Shown here piece after piece: positions 1 through 6,947 of a stretch of DNA of 11,434 bases. The number at the start of each line of letters is the position of its first letter. The stretch's first letter is position 1. The notes under the pieces are model-generated. The model did not search any database. It was not told the DNA's origin and worked only from the letters and a program-made list of their open reading frames with translations. Both the position numbers and the translations under genes were made by a program. This DNA is from Atopobium sp. UBA2090 (GTDB lineage: Bacteria; Actinomycetota; Coriobacteriia; Coriobacteriales; Atopobiaceae): positions 824 to 12,257 of the forward strand of contig DCZG01000120.1 of the NCBI GenBank assembly GCA_002331575.1. Reading direction: 5' to 3'.

Positions 1-2
1 CC

Positions 3-1271
3 GGGCCCTACTTCCAGGTCTCCATGGGCGAGCACAGCCTCATGAAGAAGTTCGGGATCACCTGCGAGGTCGAGTTCCTGGACGACTGCATGCCCCTCCA
101 CGCCCACTTCGAGGACGGAAGGCGGGTCAAGGAGTGCACCTGGCACGACGAGAGCGTGGAGGGCGCCGAGGTGGGCGGGCTCCCCGCGAGCCTCGGCTAC
201 ACGGGCGGGCCCGTGAGGCCCTCCGGCCTCACGGTCGTCGTCAACGGCCGCCAGCTCGTCGAGGGCACGGACTACCGGCTCACGTACGAGGACGACGTGG
301 GGCCCGGCACCGCCACCGTCACCGTCAGGGGGATCGGGAGCTACAGGGGCGCCGCCAAGAGGACGTTCGAGATCGAGGGCCCCTCCGACACCGTCTGGGG
401 CACGCTCTACTCCACGGCCGACCCAGGGGCGACCGACCCCTCGCCCTCGACCGCCGAGTACCTCGCGATCACCAGGGACGGGCGCACCCTCGCCACCGCC
501 ACCATCGACGGGAGGGAGAAGGCCCTCACCAAGGTGGGGGACGGCGTGGACATGTCCGACATGAGTACGTCGGAAAGCCAAGATCTTCGGAGCCGGGGCG
601 ACGTCACGCGCGCCGCGGTCGTCGACCGGGTCCGACCGGCGAGCTGCAGATGCCTCTTCGACGGGATGTCCTCGCTCGTCGGCATCGACGGGATGGCGAA
701 CCTCGACACCTCGAGGGTCACGGACATGGACAGCATGTTCTCCGGCTGCTCCGGCCTGACCTCCCTCGACCTGACGCCGCTCGACACGACCAAGGTCACG
801 GACATGGCCTGCATGTTCTGGGGCTGCTCCGGTCTGACGTCCCTCGACCTGAGGCCGTTGGATACGTCGAACGTAATTTATATGGGCGGGATGTTCGAGT
901 ACTGCTCCGGCCTGAAGTCCCTCGACCTGACGCCGCTGAAGACCTCCAACGTCACAGATATGGGCGATTATTGGAGTGGCGGCATGTTCGCCGGTTGCTC
1001 CGGCCTGACGTCCCTCGACCTTACGCCGCTCGACACGTCGAGCGTCACTGGCATGACCAACATGTTCGATGGCTGCTCCGGCCTCACCTCCCTCGACCTG
1101 TCACACATGGACACCTCGAAGGTCACGAACATGCATGCGATGTTCTATGACTGCACTGCTCTCAGCTCCATCACCTACGGGCCAAAGTTCGTAAAGACTG
1201 AAGGCCTCGTAGCCGAAGACATGTTCTCCAACTGCCCCGCCAACAAGCCGTCCTGGTGGCCCGAGTCGTAG
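3..1271 (+). CDS. BspA-family leucine-rich-repeat (DUF285) surface protein, 5' partial
   Basis: The frame is open from the first bases of the window. The first Met (base 24) has no clear ribosome binding site and no signal peptide follows, so the gene almost certainly begins upstream and only its C-terminal part is seen. Counting from that Met, residues about 57-116 form an Ig-like repeat typical of Gram-positive surface proteins (YTGGPVRPSG, VEGTDY, GTATVTVRGIGSYRGAAKRTFEI split over three blocks). Residues about 205-400 are BspA-type repeats of 26 residues with the pattern MFxGCSGLTSLDLxPLDTSxVTDM. Six or seven copies are visible; one is lengthened by five residues (DYWSG) and the last two degenerate. 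No LPXTG motif or C-terminal hydrophobic anchor follows, so any attachment must lie in the missing N-terminal part. Proteins of this family are usually extracellular adhesins or host-interaction proteins; the ligand here cannot be told. It ends just before a terminator. Confidence 0.85.
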   Translation, partial: GPYFQVSMGEHSLMKKFGITCEVEFLDDCMPLHAHFEDGRRVKECTWHDESVEGAEVGGLPASLGYTGGPVRPSGLTVVVNGRQLVEGTDYRLTYEDDVGPGTATVTVRGIGSYRGAAKRTFEIEGPSDTVWGTLYSTADPGATDPSPSTAEYLAITRDGRTLATATIDGREKALTKVGDGVDMSDMSTSESQDLRSRGDVTRAAVVDRVRPASCRCLFDGMSSLVGIDGMANLDTSRVTDMDSMFSGCSGLTSLDLTPLDTTKVTDMACMFWGCSGLTSLDLRPLDTSNVIYMGGMFEYCSGLKSLDLTPLKTSNVTDMGDYWSGGMFAGCSGLTSLDLTPLDTSSVTGMTNMFDGCSGLTSLDLSHMDTSKVTNMHAMFYDCTALSSITYGPKFVKTEGLVAEDMFSNCPANKPSWWPES

Positions 1272-1290
1272 CTCCGGCCGCATTCATCAC

Positions 1291-1326
1291 GGCGGAGCCC
1301 AAGTCACATTGGGCTCCGCCGTCGTC
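1291..1326 (+). terminator. Terminator hairpin after the BspA-family gene
   Basis: A perfect 12-bp inverted repeat (GGCGGAGCCCAA at 1291-1302, TTGGGCTCCGCC at 1309-1320) encloses the 6-base loop GTCACA. The stem starts 20 bases after the stop codon. The downstream T-tract is weak (GTCGTCTTTC), so termination may be incomplete. The stem is long and GC-rich enough to be convincing. Confidence 0.75.
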
Positions 1327-1341
1327 TTTCCGCATCAATTG

Positions 1342-1390
1342 TCACGCTTTGCGCATCATGTTTTACATTTCATCACGTTTTGCGTACCCT
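1342..1390 (+). promoter_or_regulatory. Putative promoter with a spaced direct repeat upstream of the glycosyltransferase gene
   Basis: The 286-bp gap between the BspA gene and the glycosyltransferase gene is AT-richer than its surroundings. A possible promoter is TTTACA (1362-1367), a 17-bp spacer and TACCCT (1385-1390); the -35 is a good match and the -10 a poor one. The sequence TCACG[C/T]TTTGCG occurs at 1342-1353 and again at 1373-1384, exactly 31 bp apart. One copy lies upstream of the -35 and the other within the spacer, as expected for a regulator binding one face of the helix. The binding protein is unknown. The rest of the gap up to 1557 holds a possible leader ORF (1463-1555) and nothing else recognisable. 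Confidence 0.35.
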
Positions 1391-1462
1391 CTTCAGGAAA
1401 GCCCAAGCAAGTGCGATAGTCTTTAAAGGCTAACCCAGTCATCCAAGAAGGGGGACGAGGCC

Positions 1463-1555
1463 TTGAGCTCACGTGCGTCGCGGTCGGCGACATCATGCGG
1501 CATGCCGACGAGCGCCAGCGCCCCGTCTGCTTCCCGTCCCCTCAAAGGGGCGTAG
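1463..1555 (+). other. Possible 30-codon leader ORF coupled to the glycosyltransferase start
   Basis: A TTG codon at 1463 lies 8 bases downstream of a purine-rich ribosome binding site (GAAGGGGGA, 1447-1455) and opens a 30-codon frame. This frame ends in TAG at 1553-1555, two bases before the GTG start of the glycosyltransferase. The encoded peptide is Ser/Ala/Arg-rich and matches no family I know. It could be a translationally coupled leader. Composition-driven chance is at least as likely. Confidence 0.2.
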
Positions 1556-1557
1556 CC

Positions 1558-2719
1558 GTGGCCGCCCACCACTACGCCATCTTCTCAGCGCAGTACCGCC
1601 CGCACGCCGGGGGCGTGGAGACGTTCACGGAGAACCTCGCGACGGAGCTCGTCGCGACGGGTCAGCGCGCCACCGTCGTGACAAGCCGCCTCGATGCCTC
1701 GCCGGAGCACGAGGTCGAGCCTTCTGGGGTCGGCGTGTTCCGTCTCCCGTGTCTGTCCCTCATGGGCGGTCGCCTGCCGCTGACGACGAGGACCTCAGAA
1801 TACCGACGGATCTTCTCCGAGCTGCTCGACCTCGATATCGATCGCGTCCTTGTCAACGCGCGCTTCTACTCACACTCCCTCGAGGGTCTTCGCTTTGCGG
1901 CGGAGGCGGGCGCTCCCGCGGTCGTGCTCGACCACGGCTCCGCGTGGCTCACTCTCGGGAACCCCGTCGCCGACGTCGCGGTGAGGGCCTATGAGAAGCA
2001 CGCGACCAAGAAGGGCCTGCACTTCTCGCCCACCTACGCGGGCATCTCACGTGCGAGCGCGGGATGGCTCCGTACCTTTGGCATCGAGACGGACCTCGTG
2101 ATCCCCAACTCCATCGACGCGCCCGCATACCGTGCGCTCGCGTCTGCCCGCGACTTTCGTGCCGAGTTCGGCGTGCCGGAGGGTGCGCTCCTCATCGCCT
2201 TCGTCGGGAGGCTCACACCCGAGAAGGGCGCCGACATCCTCGTGGATGCTGCTCGCCAACTCTGGGAGGAGTCCCCGGGGTCCGTTCTGCTTCATCTTGG
2301 CGGGCGAGGGCTTCCTGCGCTCCTCCCTGGAGCGAGACCTGCCCTCCTACGTGCGACTCCTGGGGAATGTCGAGAGGAGCGACGTCTCCGCGCTCCTCTC
2401 GCAGGCCGATGCGTTCTGCCTGCCTACTCGCTCCGAAGGCTTCTGCATGGCGCTGCTCGAGGCGGGCGCGTGGGGAACCTATCCCATCATCACGAGGACG
2501 GGCGTCGTGGACGAGGTGCTCGGGGGCGACAGCCGCCTGGGTTGCGTGCTGCCCGACCGCAGCGTCACCAGCGTCGTCCGTGCCCTCCGCGACCTCATGT
2601 CCACACCACGCGCCGAGCGTGAGGAGGCGTCGGCCCTCCTCAGGAACCGCGTGGAGTCGTCATGGTCGTGGGCGGATTCCGTCCGCGCCCTTGACGAGGC
2701 CTTCTCGGCCGGCGTGTAG
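1558..2719 (+). pseudogene. GT4-family glycosyltransferase, frameshifted
   Basis: A retaining GT-B (GT4-like) glycosyltransferase, expected to transfer a sugar from a nucleotide donor to a cell-envelope glycan acceptor in the cytoplasm. The GTG start at 1558 has the ribosome binding site AAAGGGG (1544-1550) seven bases upstream and gives a typical N-terminus with the glycine-rich motif G18-G19-V20-E21. Residues 217-224 are GRLTPEKG, the usual start of the C-terminal donor-binding domain. Near residue 241 the reading frame shifts by one base at the CCCCGGGG run (2273-2280). Homology then continues in the next frame with ILAGEGFLR, LLGNVERSDV and the EX7E motif (E293 and E301 in the repaired numbering, SEGFCMALLEA) to the stop at 2717-2719. 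Removing one base gives 386 residues, normal for the family. The unrepaired first frame runs into an Arg-rich nonsense tail ending at 2622. It is either a real pseudogene or an assembly error. It converges on the DUF2142 pair with only 36 bp between stops. Confidence 0.8.
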
Positions 2720-2755
2720 CGAGAACCGCCCTGCCAGCGCCGTCCTGCTCGCCGC

Positions 2756-4660
2756 CTACATGAACAGCACGAAATCAAAGACGATCATGAGCATCAGCAG
2801 GGCGACCTCGAATCCGAGGGCCGTCGCGTTGAACCGCCTTCGGTCCATGTTGTTGGTGAAGCTCAGGTTGAGGCAGACGAGGCAGAGCGGTGCGAGGAAC
2901 GGGAAGAGGTAGCGCCGCTGAACTCCCTCGATGGTGGGGCTGCGAAGCGGCGTGAAGGACACGTACAGCGCGGTGGCGATAAGGCCGAACGAGACCACCA
3001 CGCTGAGAAGCGTCACGACCTTCCATCTCCAGCCTGCATAGCGCCTGTCGATGGCATCCCGGTCAAGCAGCGAGAGGACGAATATGAAGGCGATCTCGAG
3101 GACCGAGAGGGTCGCGGTTCCTTTGAAGAGCTCCTCGAAGAGGTAGGGCGCATAGTTGAGCGAGCCGAGCATGCCTTCCGTGTTATCGAGGCTGAGGAAG
3201 TGCGCAGTGAAGCCCGCGAAGACAGAGAGGTACGAAAGCGGTTCGTGAAGGATGAACATGACCTGCTGGGCAGAGTCGATTCCCTGGCCACCTCGCGTGT
3301 CGTTCCCGCCCGTTCCCGCGACGAGGAAGGGGATCACGAACGAGGCGGCGAGAATCGCGACGATCGCCAGAACGCCCAGGCGGTAGCGCCTGAGAGCGCG
3401 CCTGTCCCCGACGAGCTCGCGCGGGGCGAGGAGGAACACGAGGGCGAGAGGGAAGTAGATCGCCTTGACGAGAGCCCCGAGGACGAAGGTCGCGCCGATC
3501 GCGAGCGTGTCCTCGCGGGTGAACGTCGTGCCACGCTGGACGGTGCCGATGAAGCGGGCGAAGGAGTACGCGATGAGGCAGACGCACCAGGGGTCGTACG
3601 AGTAGTTGGCCGCGAGTATGAGCACCGACGGAATGAGCGCGATCGCCATGAGGATGAGCTTGCCGCTCTTGAGGCGTCGCATCGCACAGAAGAAGACGAG
3701 ACAGTAGAAGACGATGCTCGCGAGGCGCCCGAGGAAGAACTGGCCGAGACAGGAGAGGCCCAGCAGCCTCCCGAGCCACAGTCCCACGGCGTTGGGGATG
3801 TGGCCGACCATCGTAAAGTTGAGGTACGACGAATAATGCAGGCAGGAAGTACCTTCCACGACGGTGACCGCTCGTCCTTGGTTCGAGTCGACCAGGAACT
3901 GGCCGATGAGGGCGGAGGTGTCAGTGGAGAGGTCGTCCAGCGTGTAGAGCGACTTGCTCTGCGAGTTGGTGAAGATTGCCCACTCGCTCGCGTTCTCGGT
4001 AGACATCACGACGTCGGCGCCCGTGTACTCTGCGTCGCAGAGGTAGGACATCGCGATGCTGTTGTCGTAGTGGATGAAGCCGTCGAACGAGATGGCTGAG
4101 TACGCGGGCATCAGCACGCAGAGCAGGGTTCCGAACGCGAGCGAGACGGCCAGGAAGCCCCATTCCGGCTTCCCCGCGAGCGTGTCGCGCAGGAGGACGA
4201 GCGCCGCGACGCAGAACGCGAGGCACGAGGCGACCATCCCGTACCGGTCGTCCCAGGAGACACCGAGAAACCTGGCGACAAGGGCGCAGACAAGCCAGCC
4301 GAGGACGGTCGCCGCACACAGGACGAGAATGCCGCGGGCGAGCCTCTTCGCCCCCGCGTAGCCGTCCTCCCTGAGCCCTTCGACCCACTCACCGAGGGCG
4401 CCTCTCACCCTCGTGCTCGTGAGCCACGTGACGAGAAGGACCGAGATGACGAAGAACGCTACCATCCTTCCCGGCCGCCAGTCCGAGAGGACCAGGGGGC
4501 TCGCCACGGGTGCGCCGACGAGGGTGCCCACCTCGAGGAGGATCGCGAGGACGAGGCTGGCGACGACCGTCACCATGACATGGCGACGCGAGGGGGCGCG
4601 GAAGTGACGCCCATGTCGGGGCGCGTCGCCCGTCATATCGCGTGGGACTTCCTGGGTCAT
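2756..4660 (-). CDS. DUF2142 family polytopic membrane protein (copy B of tandem pair)
   Basis: A 634-residue membrane protein with about 11-13 hydrophobic helices, resembling the DUF2142 (PF09913) family. These proteins have a GT-C-like architecture and often sit in O-antigen or envelope-polysaccharide clusters, but no reaction has been firmly assigned to them. Two hydrophobic blocks (residues about 28-56 and 64-80) are followed by an amphipathic segment, then more helices and a large loop (about 188-292). The loop begins with a motif like the family's acidic-Asp/His signature (FDGFIHYD, 192-199). The rest (about 293-632) is mostly transmembrane with an Arg-rich cytoplasmic stretch at 413-427. 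TTG 4666, ATG 4663 and ATG 4660 are all possible starts. I chose 4660 because the GACGGGA ribosome binding site then lies seven bases upstream, exactly as in the paralogue, and both proteins become 634 residues. It lies 86 bp downstream of copy A, probably on the same transcript. Confidence 0.8.
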   Translation of the reverse strand: MTQEVPRDMTGDAPRHGRHFRAPSRRHVMVTVVASLVLAILLEVGTLVGAPVASPLVLSDWRPGRMVAFFVISVLLVTWLTSTRVRGALGEWVEGLREDGYAGAKRLARGILVLCAATVLGWLVCALVARFLGVSWDDRYGMVASCLAFCVAALVLLRDTLAGKPEWGFLAVSLAFGTLLCVLMPAYSAISFDGFIHYDNSIAMSYLCDAEYTGADVVMSTENASEWAIFTNSQSKSLYTLDDLSTDTSALIGQFLVDSNQGRAVTVVEGTSCLHYSSYLNFTMVGHIPNAVGLWLGRLLGLSCLGQFFLGRLASIVFYCLVFFCAMRRLKSGKLILMAIALIPSVLILAANYSYDPWCVCLIAYSFARFIGTVQRGTTFTREDTLAIGATFVLGALVKAIYFPLALVFLLAPRELVGDRRALRRYRLGVLAIVAILAASFVIPFLVAGTGGNDTRGGQGIDSAQQVMFILHEPLSYLSVFAGFTAHFLSLDNTEGMLGSLNYAPYLFEELFKGTATLSVLEIAFIFVLSLLDRDAIDRRYAGWRWKVVTLLSVVVSFGLIATALYVSFTPLRSPTIEGVQRRYLFPFLAPLCLVCLNLSFTNNMDRRRFNATALGFEVALLMLMIVFDFVLFM

Positions 4661-4746
4661 CATCAAATCCCGTCCGTTCTGGCAGGGAGGGGGCAGGGGT
4701 TTCCCGCCCTCATGCGAATCGCGACCGTTTCAACATCCTATACCGC

Positions 4747-6651
4747 CTACATGAACAGCACGAAATCGAAGACGACCATGAGCATCAGCAGCGCGACCTC
4801 GATTCCAAGCGCCGTCGCATTGAACCGCTTTCGGTCCATGTCGTTTACGACGTTCAGGTTGAGGCAGACGAGGCAGAGCGGCGCGAGGTAGGGGAAGACG
4901 TAGCGCTCCTGCACTCCGTTGATGCCGGGCTGGCGGACCGGCGTGTAGGACACGTACAGCGCGGTGGCGACGAGGCCGAATGAGACCACGATGCAGAGAA
5001 GCGTTACGACCTTCCATCTCCAGCCGGCGTAGCGCCTGTCGACGGCATCTCGGTCGAGTAGCGAGAAGAGGCACATGACGGCAAACTCGAGGACGGAGAG
5101 GCTTGCGGTGCCACGCGAGAGCCGGTCAAAGAGGTAGGGCGCGAAGTTGAGCGAGCCGAGCATGCCCGTCGTGTGGTCGAGGCTGAAGAAGTGCGCGCAG
5201 AAGCGGGCGAAGATGACGAGATACGCAAGCGGCTCGTGAAGGATGAACAGGATCTGCTGGGACGAGCTGACCCCCTCACCACCTCGCATGTCACCGCCGC
5301 CGGAGCCTCCGACAAAGAGGGGGAGCACGAACGAGGCGACGAGAATCGCGACGATCAGCAGGATGTCCAGACGGTAGCGCCTGATAGCCCGCCTGTCTCC
5401 GACGAGCTCGCGTGGGGCGAGGAGGAACACGAGGGCGAGGGGGAAGTAGATAGCCTTGACGAACGCCCCGAGGACGAAGGTCGCGCCGATCGCGAGCACG
5501 TCTTCCCTGGTGAACGTCGTGCCACGCTGGACGGTGCCGATGAAGCGGGCGAAGGAGTACGCGATGAGGCAGACGCACCACGGGTCGTACGAGTAGTTGG
5601 CCGCGAGGATGAGCGTCGACGGGATGAGCGCGATCGCCATGAGGATGAGCTTGCCGCTCTTGAGGCGTCGCATCGCAAAGAAGAAGACGAGGCAGTAGAA
5701 GAAGACGCTCACGAGACGCCCGAGGAAGAACTGGGCGAGGCTGGGGAGATGCAGCAGCCTCCCGAGCCACAGTCCCGCGGCATTGGGGATGTGGCCGACC
5801 ATCGAGACACCAAGATAGGTCCAGGTATGAAGGCAGGCGGTCCCGCCGAGGACGATGACCTCCTGCCCTTGGTTGGAGTCAACGAGGAACTGGTCAATCG
5901 ACGAGATGACGCCGGACGAGAAGTCATCCAGCGTGAGGTGCGTCTTGCTCTGCGAGTTGGTGAAGTCCGCCCACTGGTCCGCGTTCTCGGAAGACATCAC
6001 GACGTCGGCGCCCGTGTACTCGGCGTCACACACATAGGACATCGCAAGGCTGTCGTCAAAGTGGATGAAGCCGTCGAACGAGATGGCGGAGTACGTTGGC
6101 ATGAGCACGCAGAGCAGGGTCCCGAACGCGAGCGAGACGGCAAGGAAGCCCCATTCCGGCCTCTCCGCGAGCGTGTCTCGCAGAAGGACGAGCGCGGCGA
6201 CGCAGAACGCGAGGCACGAGGCGACCATCCCGTACCGGTAGTCCCAGGAAGCGCCGAGGAGCCTGGCGACAAGGGCGCAGGCAAGCCAGCCGAGGACGGT
6301 CGCGGCGCACAGCACAAGAATGCCGCGGGCGAGCCTCTTCGCCCCCGCGTGACCATCCTCCCTGAGCCCGTTCGCCCATCTTCTGAGGGCGGGTCCCACC
6401 CCCATGTTCGTAAACCACGTGACGAGAAGGACCGAGAGGACGAAGAACACCAGTATCCTCTTGGGACGCCAATCCGAGAGGACCAGGGGGCTCGCCACGG
6501 GTGCGCCGAAAAGGGTGCCCGCCTCGAAGAAGACGGCGAGGACGGCACTGGTGATGACCGTCGTCACGATGCGATGGCGAGAGGGGACGCAGAGATGACG
6601 CTCCCGCTGTGGCGTGCCGTGCGTCGCTTTTCTTGGGGCCTCCTGGGGCAT
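4747..6651 (-). CDS. DUF2142 family polytopic membrane protein (copy A of tandem pair)
   Basis: A paralogue of the neighbouring DUF2142 protein, also 634 residues and collinear with it without gaps. It is a multi-spanning inner-membrane protein presumed to act in envelope glycan assembly; substrate and reaction are unknown. The frame extends upstream to 6777, but those 42 residues have no counterpart in the paralogue. A likely extended -10 promoter lies inside the extension, so I place the start at ATG 6651, preceded by GACGGGA and a 7-base spacer. The motif FDGFIHFD (192-199) opens the large loop. Residues about 327-430, including the block KSGKLILMAIALIPS and the Arg-rich APRELVGDRRAIRRYR, are about 94% identical to the other copy. 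The loop at about 216-292 is only about two-thirds identical. It is first in transcription order and divergent from gntR. Confidence 0.8.
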   Translation of the reverse strand: MPQEAPRKATHGTPQRERHLCVPSRHRIVTTVITSAVLAVFFEAGTLFGAPVASPLVLSDWRPKRILVFFVLSVLLVTWFTNMGVGPALRRWANGLREDGHAGAKRLARGILVLCAATVLGWLACALVARLLGASWDYRYGMVASCLAFCVAALVLLRDTLAERPEWGFLAVSLAFGTLLCVLMPTYSAISFDGFIHFDDSLAMSYVCDAEYTGADVVMSSENADQWADFTNSQSKTHLTLDDFSSGVISSIDQFLVDSNQGQEVIVLGGTACLHTWTYLGVSMVGHIPNAAGLWLGRLLHLPSLAQFFLGRLVSVFFYCLVFFFAMRRLKSGKLILMAIALIPSTLILAANYSYDPWCVCLIAYSFARFIGTVQRGTTFTREDVLAIGATFVLGAFVKAIYFPLALVFLLAPRELVGDRRAIRRYRLDILLIVAILVASFVLPLFVGGSGGGDMRGGEGVSSSQQILFILHEPLAYLVIFARFCAHFFSLDHTTGMLGSLNFAPYLFDRLSRGTASLSVLEFAVMCLFSLLDRDAVDRRYAGWRWKVVTLLCIVVSFGLVATALYVSYTPVRQPGINGVQERYVFPYLAPLCLVCLNLNVVNDMDRKRFNATALGIEVALLMLMVVFDFVLFM

Positions 6652-6728
6652 CTTAGAATCCCGTCTGTCTTGAATACGGGCAGTCCGTAACGGAGGCTGA
6701 GCCCGTGCGGGTACTCGCTGGCTAAAAC

Positions 6729-6737
6729 ATTCTATCA
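6729..6737 (-). promoter_or_regulatory. Extended -10 promoter for the DUF2142 pair
   Basis: Read on the minus strand, TGATAGAAT has the TGN extension directly in front of TAGAAT, a 5/6 match to the -10 consensus. No good -35 lies at 16-18 bp, which extended -10 promoters tolerate. Transcription would start near 6722 and give about a 70-base leader before the ATG at 6651. This argues against translation starting at 6777. Confidence 0.45.
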
Positions 6738-6847
6738 TGGAGCTTAATGCGGGCTGTTCCGTGCGCGCCCGGTGCACATATCATTTCTGTCGGGCGTGTC
6801 GTTCCGTGCCCTCGCCCCTCTCGCGTGTTCGTTCGCGGGAGGTCCCC

Positions 6848-6901
6848 ATGAATCGAGAAACAAGGACCAGTTGTTCAGGACAACTGGTGTACAACATGTG
6901 A
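6848..6901 (+). other. Possible 17-codon leader ORF upstream of gntR
   Basis: ATG at 6848 is preceded by a strong ribosome binding site (GGGAGG, 6837-6842) with a 5-base spacer. It encodes MNRETRTSCSGQLVYNM and stops at TGA 6899-6901. The ORF spans the inverted repeat at 6866-6888. It would be translated only if gntR transcription starts upstream of about 6835, which the sequence does not settle. Nothing in the peptide suggests amino-acid attenuation. Confidence 0.25.
6866..6888 (+). promoter_or_regulatory. Perfect inverted repeat in the gntR upstream region, candidate operator
   Basis: The arms ACCAGTTGT (6866-6874) and ACAACTGGT (6880-6888) are perfect inverted complements around the 5-base centre TCAGG. 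The half-site AGTTGTYC recurs in the operon promoter downstream of gntR (7803-7810, and as AGTTGTCT on the minus strand at 7875-7882). It is most simply an operator for the GntR protein or another regulator shared by both promoters. It could alternatively be an mRNA hairpin, since no T-tract follows to make it a terminator. Confidence 0.5.
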
Positions 6902-6912
6902 GTGCGTTGTAC
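6886..6912 (+). promoter_or_regulatory. Candidate GntR/HutC-type operator near the gntR promoter
   Basis: On the minus strand 6886-6895 reads TTGTACACCA, an 8/10 match to the TTGTATACAA-type sites often bound by GntR regulators with UTRA domains. GTACAAC (6889-6895) and GTTGTAC (6906-6912) also form an inverted repeat 10 bases apart. The site is about 50 bp upstream of the gntR start, so autoregulation is likely. The matching site in the downstream operon promoter strengthens the case. Confidence 0.45.
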
Positions 6913-6947
6913 GCGTCCCGTCAGCCCAACCTCCCGAGGTGAACTCA

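Noticed and set aside
134..1150. A 338-codon frame overlapping the BspA gene on the same strand
   Set aside because: Arg/His/Pro-rich out-of-frame reading; the BspA frame carries clear 26-residue repeats.
735..1150. The 78-bp periodic repeats as a CRISPR or DNA satellite array
   Set aside because: The period matches 26-residue protein repeats in frame, with variation mostly as expected for coding sequence, and there are no spacers.
1495..1557. ATG 1495 as the glycosyltransferase start
   Set aside because: It lacks a good ribosome binding site and adds 21 residues that do not look like a glycosyltransferase N-terminus. GTG 1558 has AAAGGGG at ideal distance and begins directly with the family pattern.
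2265..2285. Programmed +1 frameshifting in the glycosyltransferase
   Set aside because: No stop codon or rare codon sits at the junction, no stimulatory structure is evident, and the family is not known to use recoding. A mutation or sequencing error is simpler.
3200..4099. A 299-codon plus-strand frame opposite DUF2142 copy B
   Set aside because: Same charged, low-complexity composition as the shadow over copy A. It seems homologous to that shadow only because the genes beneath are paralogous.
5173..6690. A 505-codon plus-strand frame opposite DUF2142 copy A
   Set aside because: Its product is an unbroken run of Glu, Asp, Arg and Val with no fold-like pattern, as expected opposite a GC3-rich gene. 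The minus strand has clear membrane-protein homology to its paralogue.
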